DNA from: a virus
Virus record (IMG/VR): IMGVR_UViG_3300045993_000441
Span: 1-38,239 of that record
Length of the DNA stretch: 38,239 nt
Direction: 5' to 3' (one strand)
In this document: piece after piece, positions 30,452 through 37,255 of the stretch
Position numbering within the stretch: the stretch's first letter is position 1
How the letters are laid out: the number at the start of each line of letters is the position of its first letter
The notes under the pieces: model-generated
What the model was told of the DNA's origin: nothing
What the model saw: only the letters and a program-made list of their open reading frames with translations
The model's database searches: none
Made by a program: the position numbers and the translations under genes

Positions 30452-30886
30452 TTACACTCCTGAAAGGAACGTTTGGAGTGCCTTCCGAATGACTTGTTGG
30501 TCGGTGGAGCTAATTCCAACGAAAGGACGAGCAACCATTCGAGTAGTTCCACCTTGAAGGAACACAGCATAAGGTGCCTTGGAGGTGTTCGCACCTACAG
30601 TGACACGATTGCCTGAAACTTGGTACTCAATGCTTTGTGACAGGACGCCAGTGCGGTACAACAGGCCCTTAGAAGCACTGCCGTCCTTAGCACGTGCACG
30701 AGCAGTACTTGGCCGCCAAGGAGCCCAAGGAGCTCCATCAGGGCTCTGCTTCGTCTTTTCAAGGCGCTCGCGGGTGCTGGCCTGAAGGATTTGGCCGACC
30801 CTGTCAAGAAAGACTTGTGGGCGTTCAAGCTTTCCGATGAGCTGCTGAATTGTCAGGCCCTTGGTGTGAGTAACCTGTGCTCTCAT
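30452..30886 (-). CDS. Phage virion morphogenesis protein, Mu gpG-like
   Basis: The 144-residue product contains the GAPWAPWRPSTARARAKDG segment with KGLLYRTGVLSQSIEYQ, then VGANTSKAPYAVFLQGGT and MVARPFVGISSTDQQVI. These match the Mu gpG-like virion morphogenesis family (W-x-L...GLLxxTGxLxxSI...YAxxHQxG...PARxFLG). In siphophages it acts at the neck as a tail completion or head-tail joining factor. ATGA overlap with the preceding gene. Confidence 0.75.
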   Translation of the reverse strand: MRAQVTHTKGLTIQQLIGKLERPQVFLDRVGQILQASTRERLEKTKQSPDGAPWAPWRPSTARARAKDGSASKGLLYRTGVLSQSIEYQVSGNRVTVGANTSKAPYAVFLQGGTTRMVARPFVGISSTDQQVIRKALQTFLSGV

Positions 30887-31515
30887 GTGCCAGCCTTTGT
30901 GGACTCCGCACGAATTTTCATTCCAACCAGAGAGGTATCTACAGACACCACCAGGAAGTTCTTTCCTGTGACAACAATGATGTCATTTAGACGAATCTGG
31001 TCAACAGGAAGCCACGTCCAGAGCTCAATGATTGACTGGCCTGCCCTGGTGGCTGAGTTGTTTCCTGTAATGTCGGTTCGCTTTGCCATCGCGTACTGCA
31101 CAGCACCTGGCATACCCGTGATGACATCAACAAGGGTAACCTTGACATCCGAGGTTGGAGTGTGCACTGGGCGCTTCACATCGAACAGGTCAGATGCTTG
31201 AAACGAGACAGCACCGCGAAGTTCGTTGATTTCGTTGATGATGAAGATGCGGTTCAGCTCTTCACTGCGAAGGATGTCACCGACAATCAACTTCGTGAAG
31301 TCCGTGAAGATGGTGTACTGGTCGAGTGTTGGCTCTGGGTTCGCCTTGAACTGCTCGTCCTTGGACCACGAAGCCTGAACCGTCATAAGCTTGTTCCTGT
31401 CCTCAAGAGGGTCAATGTAGTTGTCTGGGCGGTACAAAGTGAACTTGTACCCCAACTTCTTGCCAACCTTGGCTAGGCCCTTGGCAATCTTGCGGTTGAT
31501 GGTTGAAGCACTCAT
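30883..31515 (-). CDS. Head-tail joining (neck) region protein (210 aa)
   Basis: The product begins MSASTINRKIAKGLAKVGKK and continues GYKFTLYRPDNYIDPLEDRN. It looks like the phage proteins that start with a short basic helix followed by LYRP-N-DPL and a beta-rich domain (TDFTKLIVGDILRSEELNRI, VDQIRLNDIIVVTGKNFLVV). I know them only as unannotated neck genes, often placed beside the gpG-like gene. The start overlaps the o-spanin stop (ATGA). Confidence 0.55.
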   Translation of the reverse strand: MSASTINRKIAKGLAKVGKKLGYKFTLYRPDNYIDPLEDRNKLMTVQASWSKDEQFKANPEPTLDQYTIFTDFTKLIVGDILRSEELNRIFIINEINELRGAVSFQASDLFDVKRPVHTPTSDVKVTLVDVITGMPGAVQYAMAKRTDITGNNSATRAGQSIIELWTWLPVDQIRLNDIIVVTGKNFLVVSVDTSLVGMKIRAESTKAGT

Positions 31516-31832
31516 GGGGCCTTCTTTCTGTAGGCATTCAAAGCTGCCTCAAGTTCGAGACCCCAAGCTTGGAGTCGCTTGATTGTCTCACGATGCAGTT
31601 GAACGATTGTACCTGGGTCCATGTCCTTCGTGATGGCAAGGACAGGTAGCTCAGGTCTATTTACCGTCGGAGGCTCTGGAACATCGGCTACACGGTACTC
31701 AATCTGTGGCTGAGTGGCACAACCTACAACCGAGAGAGCGAAAATAAAAGCGAGAAAGGGCTGCCGCCTGGATTTACCCATTACGGTAAATCTTACAATG
31801 GCCCTCCCTCCGCGTGTGAGGAGATTTTTCAT
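31512..31832 (-). CDS. Outer membrane lipoprotein spanin (Rz1-like), N-terminus extended by a repeat
   Basis: The product has a lipobox, SVVGC (C38), after a hydrophobic segment (PFLAFIFALS), so the mature protein would start at C38 in the outer membrane. It is proline-rich (VADVPEPPTVNRPELP), like o-spanins, and short. The start at 31832 overlaps the i-spanin stop (ATGA), and an internal ATG at residue 18 (MGKSRRQPFLAF) would give a more canonical signal peptide. Residues about 5-28 are encoded by the dispersed repeat R3. It would fuse the outer and inner membranes with the i-spanin at the last step of lysis. A GGTAAATA motif lies in the coding sequence (31658-31665). Confidence 0.7.
   Translation of the reverse strand: MKNLLTRGGRAIVRFTVMGKSRRQPFLAFIFALSVVGCATQPQIEYRVADVPEPPTVNRPELPVLAITKDMDPGTIVQLHRETIKRLQAWGLELEAALNAYRKKAP
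31751..31820 (-). repeat. Structured dispersed repeat, copy R3
   Basis: 55 bp (31751-31805) are identical to R2 and about 43 bp to the inverted R1. This copy lies inside the 5' end of the o-spanin gene, where it encodes residues about 5-28. The inverted repeats GATTTACC/GGTAAATC and AGGGC/GCCCT are retained, although the element is translated here. Confidence 0.85.
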
Positions 31833-32182
31833 TTTGGACTCCAGTTCAAGTCGTCCTTCATGTCCACTGACCAGTCGATTGCTGCTTTACATTCGGTTGG
31901 TGGCTTCTGTGAACGCAGTTTGAGGAGTGCGACTTGAAGGTCAGATTGAACCTTCTTACGAGCTTGTTCAGCCGATGTGAGTTGTGCTTGAAAGTTGTCA
32001 CGTGTGACTGTGACTTCCTTAAGGTTCTCTTCGGATGTTTGAAGCTTGCCCTGAAGAACTGTGACTTGCTCCGTCTTGTCCTTCAAGTCGGCCTTGAGGT
32101 TCGAGATGTGCCAGTACGTGCCACCAATCAGGGCGGCAATGAGTGCTAGTCCAGCAAGACGAAGGTAAAGGGTGTTGAACAT
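31829..32182 (-). CDS. Inner membrane spanin (Rz-like)
   Basis: The 117-residue product has one N-terminal membrane segment (about residues 8-24, RLAGLALIAALIGGTYW) and a long periplasmic coiled coil (LKADLKDKTEQVTVLQGKLQ, EENLKEVTVTRDNFQAQLTS, ARKKVQSDLQVALLKLRSQK). That is the classic i-spanin plan, and the gene is followed by the o-spanin in an ATGA overlap. The start overlaps the previous stop (TGATG). Confidence 0.8.
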   Translation of the reverse strand: MFNTLYLRLAGLALIAALIGGTYWHISNLKADLKDKTEQVTVLQGKLQTSEENLKEVTVTRDNFQAQLTSAEQARKKVQSDLQVALLKLRSQKPPTECKAAIDWSVDMKDDLNWSPK

Positions 32183-32400
32183 CAGTGAATCCTATGCCAA
32201 CCAAGGGCATCATTTAGCCGTTCAAGGACGAGGTGAATGTCGTTCAGAAGCCGCTTGGGTAGCTTCCGTCCTGTGAGCTCAGACAGGATGCCTTGGCAGT
32301 TGCAAAGGAGCTCGTCATAGTCATCTTCTGCAAGCTCTTGGCCATCATGAATTTCGACATCATACAGGTCCTCGAGGTTCACTTGCTTTGTCTCTGACAT
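32182..32400 (-). CDS. Small acidic protein of the lysis region (72 aa)
   Basis: The product begins MSETKQVNLEDLYDVEIHDG and continues with an acidic stretch (QELAEDDYDELLCNCQGILS) and a basic helix (TGRKLPKRLLNDIHLVLERL). No family recognised. I use ATG 32400 because AAGGGG lies five bases upstream; in-frame starts at 32421 and 32463 exist. It overlaps the i-spanin start (TGATG), so it is part of the lysis operon and may be a lysis regulator. Confidence 0.55.
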   Translation of the reverse strand: MSETKQVNLEDLYDVEIHDGQELAEDDYDELLCNCQGILSELTGRKLPKRLLNDIHLVLERLNDALGWHRIH

Positions 32401-32476
32401 ACTTGCCCCTTGGTTCTTCATCGTACAACTCCCGGCGAAGAGTATCGCGGGACCTTTTATCACGCTTGTTCTTCAT
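32360..32476 (-). CDS. Possible small basic protein overlapping the acidic one (38 aa)
   Basis: An ATG at 32476 opens a frame reading MKNKRDKRSRDTLRRELYDE and ending at 32360, inside the 5' end of the acidic gene. It fills the 104-bp gap after the holin candidate at 32505 and is highly charged, with the look of a real nucleic-acid-binding peptide. The ribosome site is weak, so this could be chance. Confidence 0.3.
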   Translation of the reverse strand: MKNKRDKRSRDTLRRELYDEEPRGKYVRDKASEPRGPV

Positions 32477-32504
32477 TCTGCCGGGTTTTGTTCTTAGGAG
32501 CTCC

Positions 32505-32765
32505 TCATTTAGGTGCTGGTTCCGGGGCTTCACTTCCGCCTGCCTTGAGCTTGATGATGTCAAGCCATTTGTTGAACGTGTGAACACCCATGCCGTACAC
32601 TGCGTATGTTGTGAAGCACAAGTAGTAGTACAGACCTGGGTCCTCCTTGGCAATCCAAGTCAGCTTCAGGAGCGCGATGCTCAGGATGAAGGCAACACCA
32701 AGGTTGATGGCTCTCGAGACATTCGGCCCACCGTCCTCAAGAAGTTTGTGCATGTACTTGAACAT
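32505..32765 (-). CDS. Small membrane protein, holin candidate (86 aa)
   Basis: The product begins MFKYMHKLLEDGGPNVSRAI and has two membrane segments: about residues 17-35 (RAINLGVAFILSIALLKLT) and 43-62 (PGLYYYLCFTTYAVYGMGVH), with a charged C-terminus. Two-helix proteins of this size next to spanins are often holins. The start ATG overlaps the previous stop (TGATG). The neighbouring 127-residue protein is a second membrane candidate, so one could be holin and the other antiholin. Confidence 0.55.
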   Translation of the reverse strand: MFKYMHKLLEDGGPNVSRAINLGVAFILSIALLKLTWIAKEDPGLYYYLCFTTYAVYGMGVHTFNKWLDIIKLKAGGSEAPEPAPK

Positions 32766-33148
32766 CACTTACTCAACTGGGCAATGTTGAAGTCGACGAG
32801 CTTGTCAATCTTTTCAGCAAGTCGTTGATTGTTCATGTCAACTCGCTGTGCAAGTCGCTCAACACCTGCATCAAAGCGAGCAATGATGACCAGGTGCTCA
32901 GCCTTCTCCATCTCGATGTACTCGTGAAGATTAGCGTCAATCTGTGTTCGTGAATTGAAAATCTCAAGGCGCATTTCTTCTCTCACTTCGCGAAGTTCAT
33001 CTTCAAGCCGCTTGTCATTTTCGGCCTGCTCTTTGACAACTAGAACCAGCATTTCGTGCTTGTACTTCAGCAAAACAAGCGAGATTACGAAGGCTCCAGC
33101 TACAGCTGTAGGTGCCCAGTACGTACTGAGCAGGGAAACAAGGTCCAT
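32765..33148 (-). CDS. Membrane-anchored coiled-coil protein, lysis region (127 aa)
   Basis: One N-terminal membrane segment (about residues 9-28, YWAPTAVAGAFVISLVLLKY) is followed by a long charged coiled coil (EQAENDKRLEDELREVREEM, then RLEIFNSRTQIDANLHEYIE and RVDMNNQRLAEKIDKLVDF). It could be a holin partner, antiholin or a second spanin-like protein. AGGAAGG precedes the ATG, and a TAAATA motif is 28 bases upstream, so it may open the lysis transcript. Confidence 0.55.
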   Translation of the reverse strand: MDLVSLLSTYWAPTAVAGAFVISLVLLKYKHEMLVLVVKEQAENDKRLEDELREVREEMRLEIFNSRTQIDANLHEYIEMEKAEHLVIIARFDAGVERLAQRVDMNNQRLAEKIDKLVDFNIAQLSK

Positions 33149-33175
33149 TTTGTGCCTTCCTATTGTACAACCATC

Positions 33176-33183
33176 TATTTAGG
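33176..33183 (-). promoter_or_regulatory. TAAATA late-promoter-like motif upstream of the lysis block
   Basis: The minus strand reads GCCTAAATAGATGG, in the 39-bp gap before the lysis genes. It is the weakest match: the bases before TAAATA are CC, and TAA is near the previous gene's end. It is included because it is the only non-coding gap before the lysis block. Confidence 0.3.
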
Positions 33184-33187
33184 CTCT

Positions 33188-33811
33188 TCAGAAGAGCAGG
33201 AAGAATCTTGAAGCATTGAATGGAGGAGGAGCACCTGTGTACTTTACCCAGTACGGAGCTCCTTTACGGTAGAAGTCAAACTCTTCAGCATTGATAGAAG
33301 TCTTTGTGACCACATCAAGGAAAGGAGCACCAAGACTCACAGGTTCTTTAATTGCTGCTGGGAACACGGAAGTCCCAGCAAATTCCACTACAAAAGGAGT
33401 GCCAACACGAGTTCGTCCTTGGCCAAATGAGCCATCCCAAGTTGCTTTGGTTGTAACCTCTTGGTGTGGAGCACCGAATCTGGTTGACCGTTTTGTTGAA
33501 ACATATGTTGAAGTGCCGCTGAACTTTGCCGTGAATGTCATGCCAACATGAGTTCGGCCTTGTCCAAATGAGGCATCCCAAGTGGATTTAGCCGGCACAT
33601 CTTGGTATGGAGCACCAAATCTAGTGTTCCTAACTGTGGAAGTGTAAGTGTTAGTTGTTTCGTCGGAAACACCAAAGAATGTATTCCCAAGTGAGATGTA
33701 CGGACTAATGTCACTTGTATCAATTGAAGACTTAGCTGTGACATTTGCAAAGGGTGCACCCGCCCGTACACATCGCATCTCGACAAGTGTTGTCTTAGAT
33801 GCGATGGTCAT
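33188..33811 (-). CDS. Virion protein made of four 47-residue GAP repeats (207 aa)
   Basis: Four repeats begin with GAP at residues 18, 66, 113 and 161 (spacing 48, 47, 48). The two central ones are close copies: RFGAPYQDVPAKSTWDASFG-QGRTHVG and RFGAPHQEVTTKATWDGSFG-QGRTRVG. The outer two are degenerate. No family recognised. It directly follows the tailspike-like gene (ATG right after its stop) and precedes the lysis block, so a structural or adhesin role is likely. The C-terminus ends SRFFLLF. Confidence 0.6.
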   Translation of the reverse strand: MTIASKTTLVEMRCVRAGAPFANVTAKSSIDTSDISPYISLGNTFFGVSDETTNTYTSTVRNTRFGAPYQDVPAKSTWDASFGQGRTHVGMTFTAKFSGTSTYVSTKRSTRFGAPHQEVTTKATWDGSFGQGRTRVGTPFVVEFAGTSVFPAAIKEPVSLGAPFLDVVTKTSINAEEFDFYRKGAPYWVKYTGAPPPFNASRFFLLF

Positions 33812-36055
33812 TTAGGCGGCCTGCGAGATGGTAAGAGCATCCCAACGAACATCAGGAGTTCCAACTGCAGTTGGCCTTACGAAAGCCATCACGTCAAAAA
33901 CACAGTTTGCTGTTGGGGTAAATGTGAGCGTAAGAAGCTCATAAGCCCCAGTTGTTGTGCATTGCGTGCTGATATCGGCTGTGTATCCAGGTACAAGCTT
34001 TGCAAGGCCTGGAATATAGATACCAGCATCAACAACGGTGTTCCGCTTCACACGAGCAGTGATAGTTACAAGCTTATTGGCTTCAGCCGCTGCGCTTGCA
34101 AGCTTCAAGTCGAACATCCCATACGCATTGTCGAGTGAGATGCTCCCTCCAACAAAACGAACAGCTTTTGAACCAGCCGTATACACGTCAGTACCATCAA
34201 GGTCAAAGTAATGCGTTGTGGACGAATTGTCAAACACATACGCCCGGAAGTAATCTGTAGCCCCATTGTAGTTGTGGAAATAAAACTTTGTGTTGAATCC
34301 GTGTGCACTCCCGCTTGCAAAGACCAAATATGAGATGGATGGGATATTGAAAACAATATTTGCGCCGGAGTTTGATGTAGCAAGAAAGTACCCATTGGAG
34401 GTGAAGCTCTTGAAATTGAAAACAAGGTTCGAGCCCGTGATTGAACCAATACCAGTCGCAACGGAAGGTCCGGAGCCAACAAGGTCACCAGCTGAGATAA
34501 CACAATCAACAGCCGAAATCGACCCAAATGTATTGCCACCACCAGCTGCTACATTTGTAGGTGTACCCTTGATATCGCCGAACTTGAAGTTTGTCCCGAG
34601 GCAACTTACAATGCCCACTGCCCCAGTCGCATTATACGACGTGTAAATGTTGCCAATCGTCAAGTTTGCTCCACGAGCATTTTGGAAAATGTGGGTGTTC
34701 TGATTACCCCAGAAGTTACCGAAGGTACTTACTACTCCGGCCGGAGTAGTAAAGTCCAATGTGATATTGCTGGAGTTCGCAATAATACTGTCAATTGTGT
34801 ACCCGGTCTCCCCAAGAGTTGCCAAAAGCTGCCGAGAAGGGTTTGCTGTTGCCGGAAGTGCAACACCGCCGGTACCAATGAATGAGACATTCTTGTAAAC
34901 ACTGGCAGCTGTACCCGACTGCCCCGTTGCAAAACGGACAACGGCAATTTTGCTAAAGAGGATATTGGCAAACGACCCCTGATTGAAGCCAATACTTCCT
35001 GAAAAATGTGTCAAGTTGTCAATGAAAGTATATCCGTCTTGTGCACCACTCGAAGTGTTCCACCCGCCAATATACTTGTCAGGTGCAAGGTTTGTCCCAA
35101 CTTCGGTACACTGAACTCCAGAATAGGCCCCTGGCCCAGTTGTAACACCAGCCGGAGTCCAAGCCTTGATTGTCTCTCGCTTATACGTTGTGGCTGTCAC
35201 AGTTGTACCCATCCAAGCCAAGTCAAGCGTGTTTGCATTGCCAGATGCGCCGGTGGCTGTTCCAGGTGCGTAAGCCGCAAGAAGCTGGACATCAGCATCA
35301 CGGCACGTGCGAATTGGATACCAGTCATTATCATTCAAACCAATGAGCGACCAAAGTGTCAAACCAGCAGCCGGCGAAGCAAAGATTTCATCAACATAGA
35401 AAGTTTGTGAAGTGGCATTTGTAGTGCGGAAGCGAATGCTCCGAACAGTAGAACTCAGCGCAGAGCCAAGGTCAATGACAATTGGGTACCAAATGTTTGC
35501 TTGATAGTTCCACTTTGGTGCAGTGAGCGCAGAGACAACTGCTGTAGCACCAGCATCTGAGCAAAGGTCAACCAAAAGATTCTGTGCCCCAGTGCAGTCA
35601 AGAGCAACCGTAGAACGGAACCAGAAGCTGACTTGTTGATGTGCCGAGAAGTCAATCGTTGACCCAAGGTCCTTCAATGCCCCGTTTGCTGTTGCCGTAG
35701 TAACCCACTGGAGCGCACCGTTAATGACACCGCCAAATGAGATTGGTGTCATATAGGCATTGGTGTTGCCATTTGTGACTACTGAGCCTGCACCCATTGT
35801 GACCCAGCCAGCCTTTGCTGGGTCAATCAGCTTTGTTGGGGCTGACGAAAATGTGATGCTGTTGCCTACCTTACCAGAAGTCCAGGTGGCAGTTCCAATT
35901 GAAGTTGGGTCAGGTGACTTGGCAATGCGGATTTCATCACCAGGGGCAATGCGTGCAGCTGTCGCACCGGTAAGACAAGTCTTCCAAGCAGTTGCCCAAG
36001 AAGTGCCAGCTGCAGCATCGGAGCCATTCACATAATCAATGAAGTAGATAGCCAT
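33812..36055 (-). CDS. Tailspike-like protein (747 aa)
   Basis: The product begins MAIYFIDYVNGSDAAAGTSW and continues ATAWKTCLTGATAARIAPGD, the common head of phage right-handed beta-helix tailspikes (YFVD-VNGSDxxDGTSWATAWKT). A carbohydrate-binding-like jelly roll may follow (about 100-215), then helix-type repeats (FGDIKGTPTNVAAGGGNTFG, GSISAVDCVISAGDLVGSGP). A C-terminal beta domain (AAAEANKLVTITARVKRNTV) ends it. Catalytic residues of a depolymerase cannot be assigned by eye. It is in the same operon as the collagen-containing fibre, with AAGGGA before the ATG. Confidence 0.65.
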   Translation of the reverse strand: MAIYFIDYVNGSDAAAGTSWATAWKTCLTGATAARIAPGDEIRIAKSPDPTSIGTATWTSGKVGNSITFSSAPTKLIDPAKAGWVTMGAGSVVTNGNTNAYMTPISFGGVINGALQWVTTATANGALKDLGSTIDFSAHQQVSFWFRSTVALDCTGAQNLLVDLCSDAGATAVVSALTAPKWNYQANIWYPIVIDLGSALSSTVRSIRFRTTNATSQTFYVDEIFASPAAGLTLWSLIGLNDNDWYPIRTCRDADVQLLAAYAPGTATGASGNANTLDLAWMGTTVTATTYKRETIKAWTPAGVTTGPGAYSGVQCTEVGTNLAPDKYIGGWNTSSGAQDGYTFIDNLTHFSGSIGFNQGSFANILFSKIAVVRFATGQSGTAASVYKNVSFIGTGGVALPATANPSRQLLATLGETGYTIDSIIANSSNITLDFTTPAGVVSTFGNFWGNQNTHIFQNARGANLTIGNIYTSYNATGAVGIVSCLGTNFKFGDIKGTPTNVAAGGGNTFGSISAVDCVISAGDLVGSGPSVATGIGSITGSNLVFNFKSFTSNGYFLATSNSGANIVFNIPSISYLVFASGSAHGFNTKFYFHNYNGATDYFRAYVFDNSSTTHYFDLDGTDVYTAGSKAVRFVGGSISLDNAYGMFDLKLASAAAEANKLVTITARVKRNTVVDAGIYIPGLAKLVPGYTADISTQCTTTGAYELLTLTFTPTANCVFDVMAFVRPTAVGTPDVRWDALTISQAA

Positions 36056-36056
36056 T

Positions 36057-37214
36057 TCAGAATCCCTTTACGAAAGCAACCACGTCGTACTTCGACGCCG
36101 CAGAGTTGTAGATTACACCAATCTTGTCGGTCTTGCCTGCTGTCGTGCTGAGCACAACTGTAGCAATGTCTGTACCAAGTCGGAATGAAGAACCAAGTGT
36201 CAACAGGCGAGAGCCTGTGCCGTCTTGAAGAAACTCAATCACTACTCGCTGACCATCAACAGCTCCGGTCAAGGTCAAAGTAGTGTTCGAAGACATTGTA
36301 ACACGTACATTGTCATAGCTCGACACATCAATGCTGGTCGTGCTTGTTGAAGCTGTAGCAGTTCCAGCGCGAGTACCAAGGACTGGACCCGTGGCACCTG
36401 TTGCTCCTGTGGCACCCGTAGCGCCTGTAGCGCCAGTGGCTCCTGTCGGTGGAGTTGCCCACTTTAGGCCAGTGGCTTGAGTGCTGTCGGCAGTGAGAAC
36501 ATACGTGTCCGTTCCAACAGGAAGGCGAGCATTCGCTGAGCCAAATGCAAACAAGTCGCCTTTGGTTGTCAGCGGAACTTCAGACTTGCGGACCAAGTCT
36601 GTGCTGGCTGAAGAGGTTGTTCCTGGGTTCAGTGTCGCATAGATGCCAGAGGCGAAGCCACCGAAGGTCAGCGAAGTACTTGGGTTCGTGGCAGTACCAG
36701 CAACGTTCTTGCCCCAGAAGATGAAGTTCGGTGTTGCCGAGTCATCTCGAGAGACAATTGAAATCACATTCGAGTTCAGTCGGTCACTTGTGTTGTAGTA
36801 CTGCAGACCAGCACGAGCAGAAGTCGTGGTGTTCCCACCGTGAATCTCAAGGTTCGTTGAGGCACCAACGTTTGTCTGAAAGTACGGACGATTTCCAGCA
36901 GTGCTGAAGTCACCGAGGAATGCCAGTGCATTCGCAAGTGTGATGCTCGTGGTGAACGAAGGTGCTGCACTAGGTGCCTTCAACCCAAGGGCCGTGCTCA
37001 GGTCAGTCTGCGAGGACAAAGTTCCAGTGATGGAACCCCAGGTTCCACCAGCACCAACTTCCACAACGGAAGCAGTCCCGTTGTCCTTCTTGATGAACAT
37101 CTTGCCATCGAAGGTGTTGATGGCAATTTCACCAAGGTCAATTTGCCCCGTAGTTGGCACAGCCCCGGTTGAGGCTGAGCGCTTCAGCTTGATTGTTTCG
37201 TTCTTAACGGCCAT
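36057..37214 (-). CDS. Tail fibre with collagen-like segment (385 aa)
   Basis: The product begins MAVKNETIKLKRSASTGAVP, then TTGQIDLGEIAINTFDGKMF with IKKDNGTASVVEVG, the usual start of appendage proteins with an LGEIAIN-DGK-F motif. A collagen-like GAT repeat (about 259-277) links it to the C-terminal domain, in which VDGQRVVIEFLQDGTGSRLL resembles the C-terminus of the 14202-15755 fibre (VTLKQDATGSRLITF). It is followed by the tailspike gene after one base. GGAGGG precedes the ATG. Confidence 0.75.
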   Translation of the reverse strand: MAVKNETIKLKRSASTGAVPTTGQIDLGEIAINTFDGKMFIKKDNGTASVVEVGAGGTWGSITGTLSSQTDLSTALGLKAPSAAPSFTTSITLANALAFLGDFSTAGNRPYFQTNVGASTNLEIHGGNTTTSARAGLQYYNTSDRLNSNVISIVSRDDSATPNFIFWGKNVAGTATNPSTSLTFGGFASGIYATLNPGTTSSASTDLVRKSEVPLTTKGDLFAFGSANARLPVGTDTYVLTADSTQATGLKWATPPTGATGATGATGATGATGATGPVLGTRAGTATASTSTTSIDVSSYDNVRVTMSSNTTLTLTGAVDGQRVVIEFLQDGTGSRLLTLGSSFRLGTDIATVVLSTTAGKTDKIGVIYNSAASKYDVVAFVKGF

Positions 37215-37255
37215 CTGGCCCTCCTCACGAGGCTATGTAGCAGGAGTGAAAGTGC

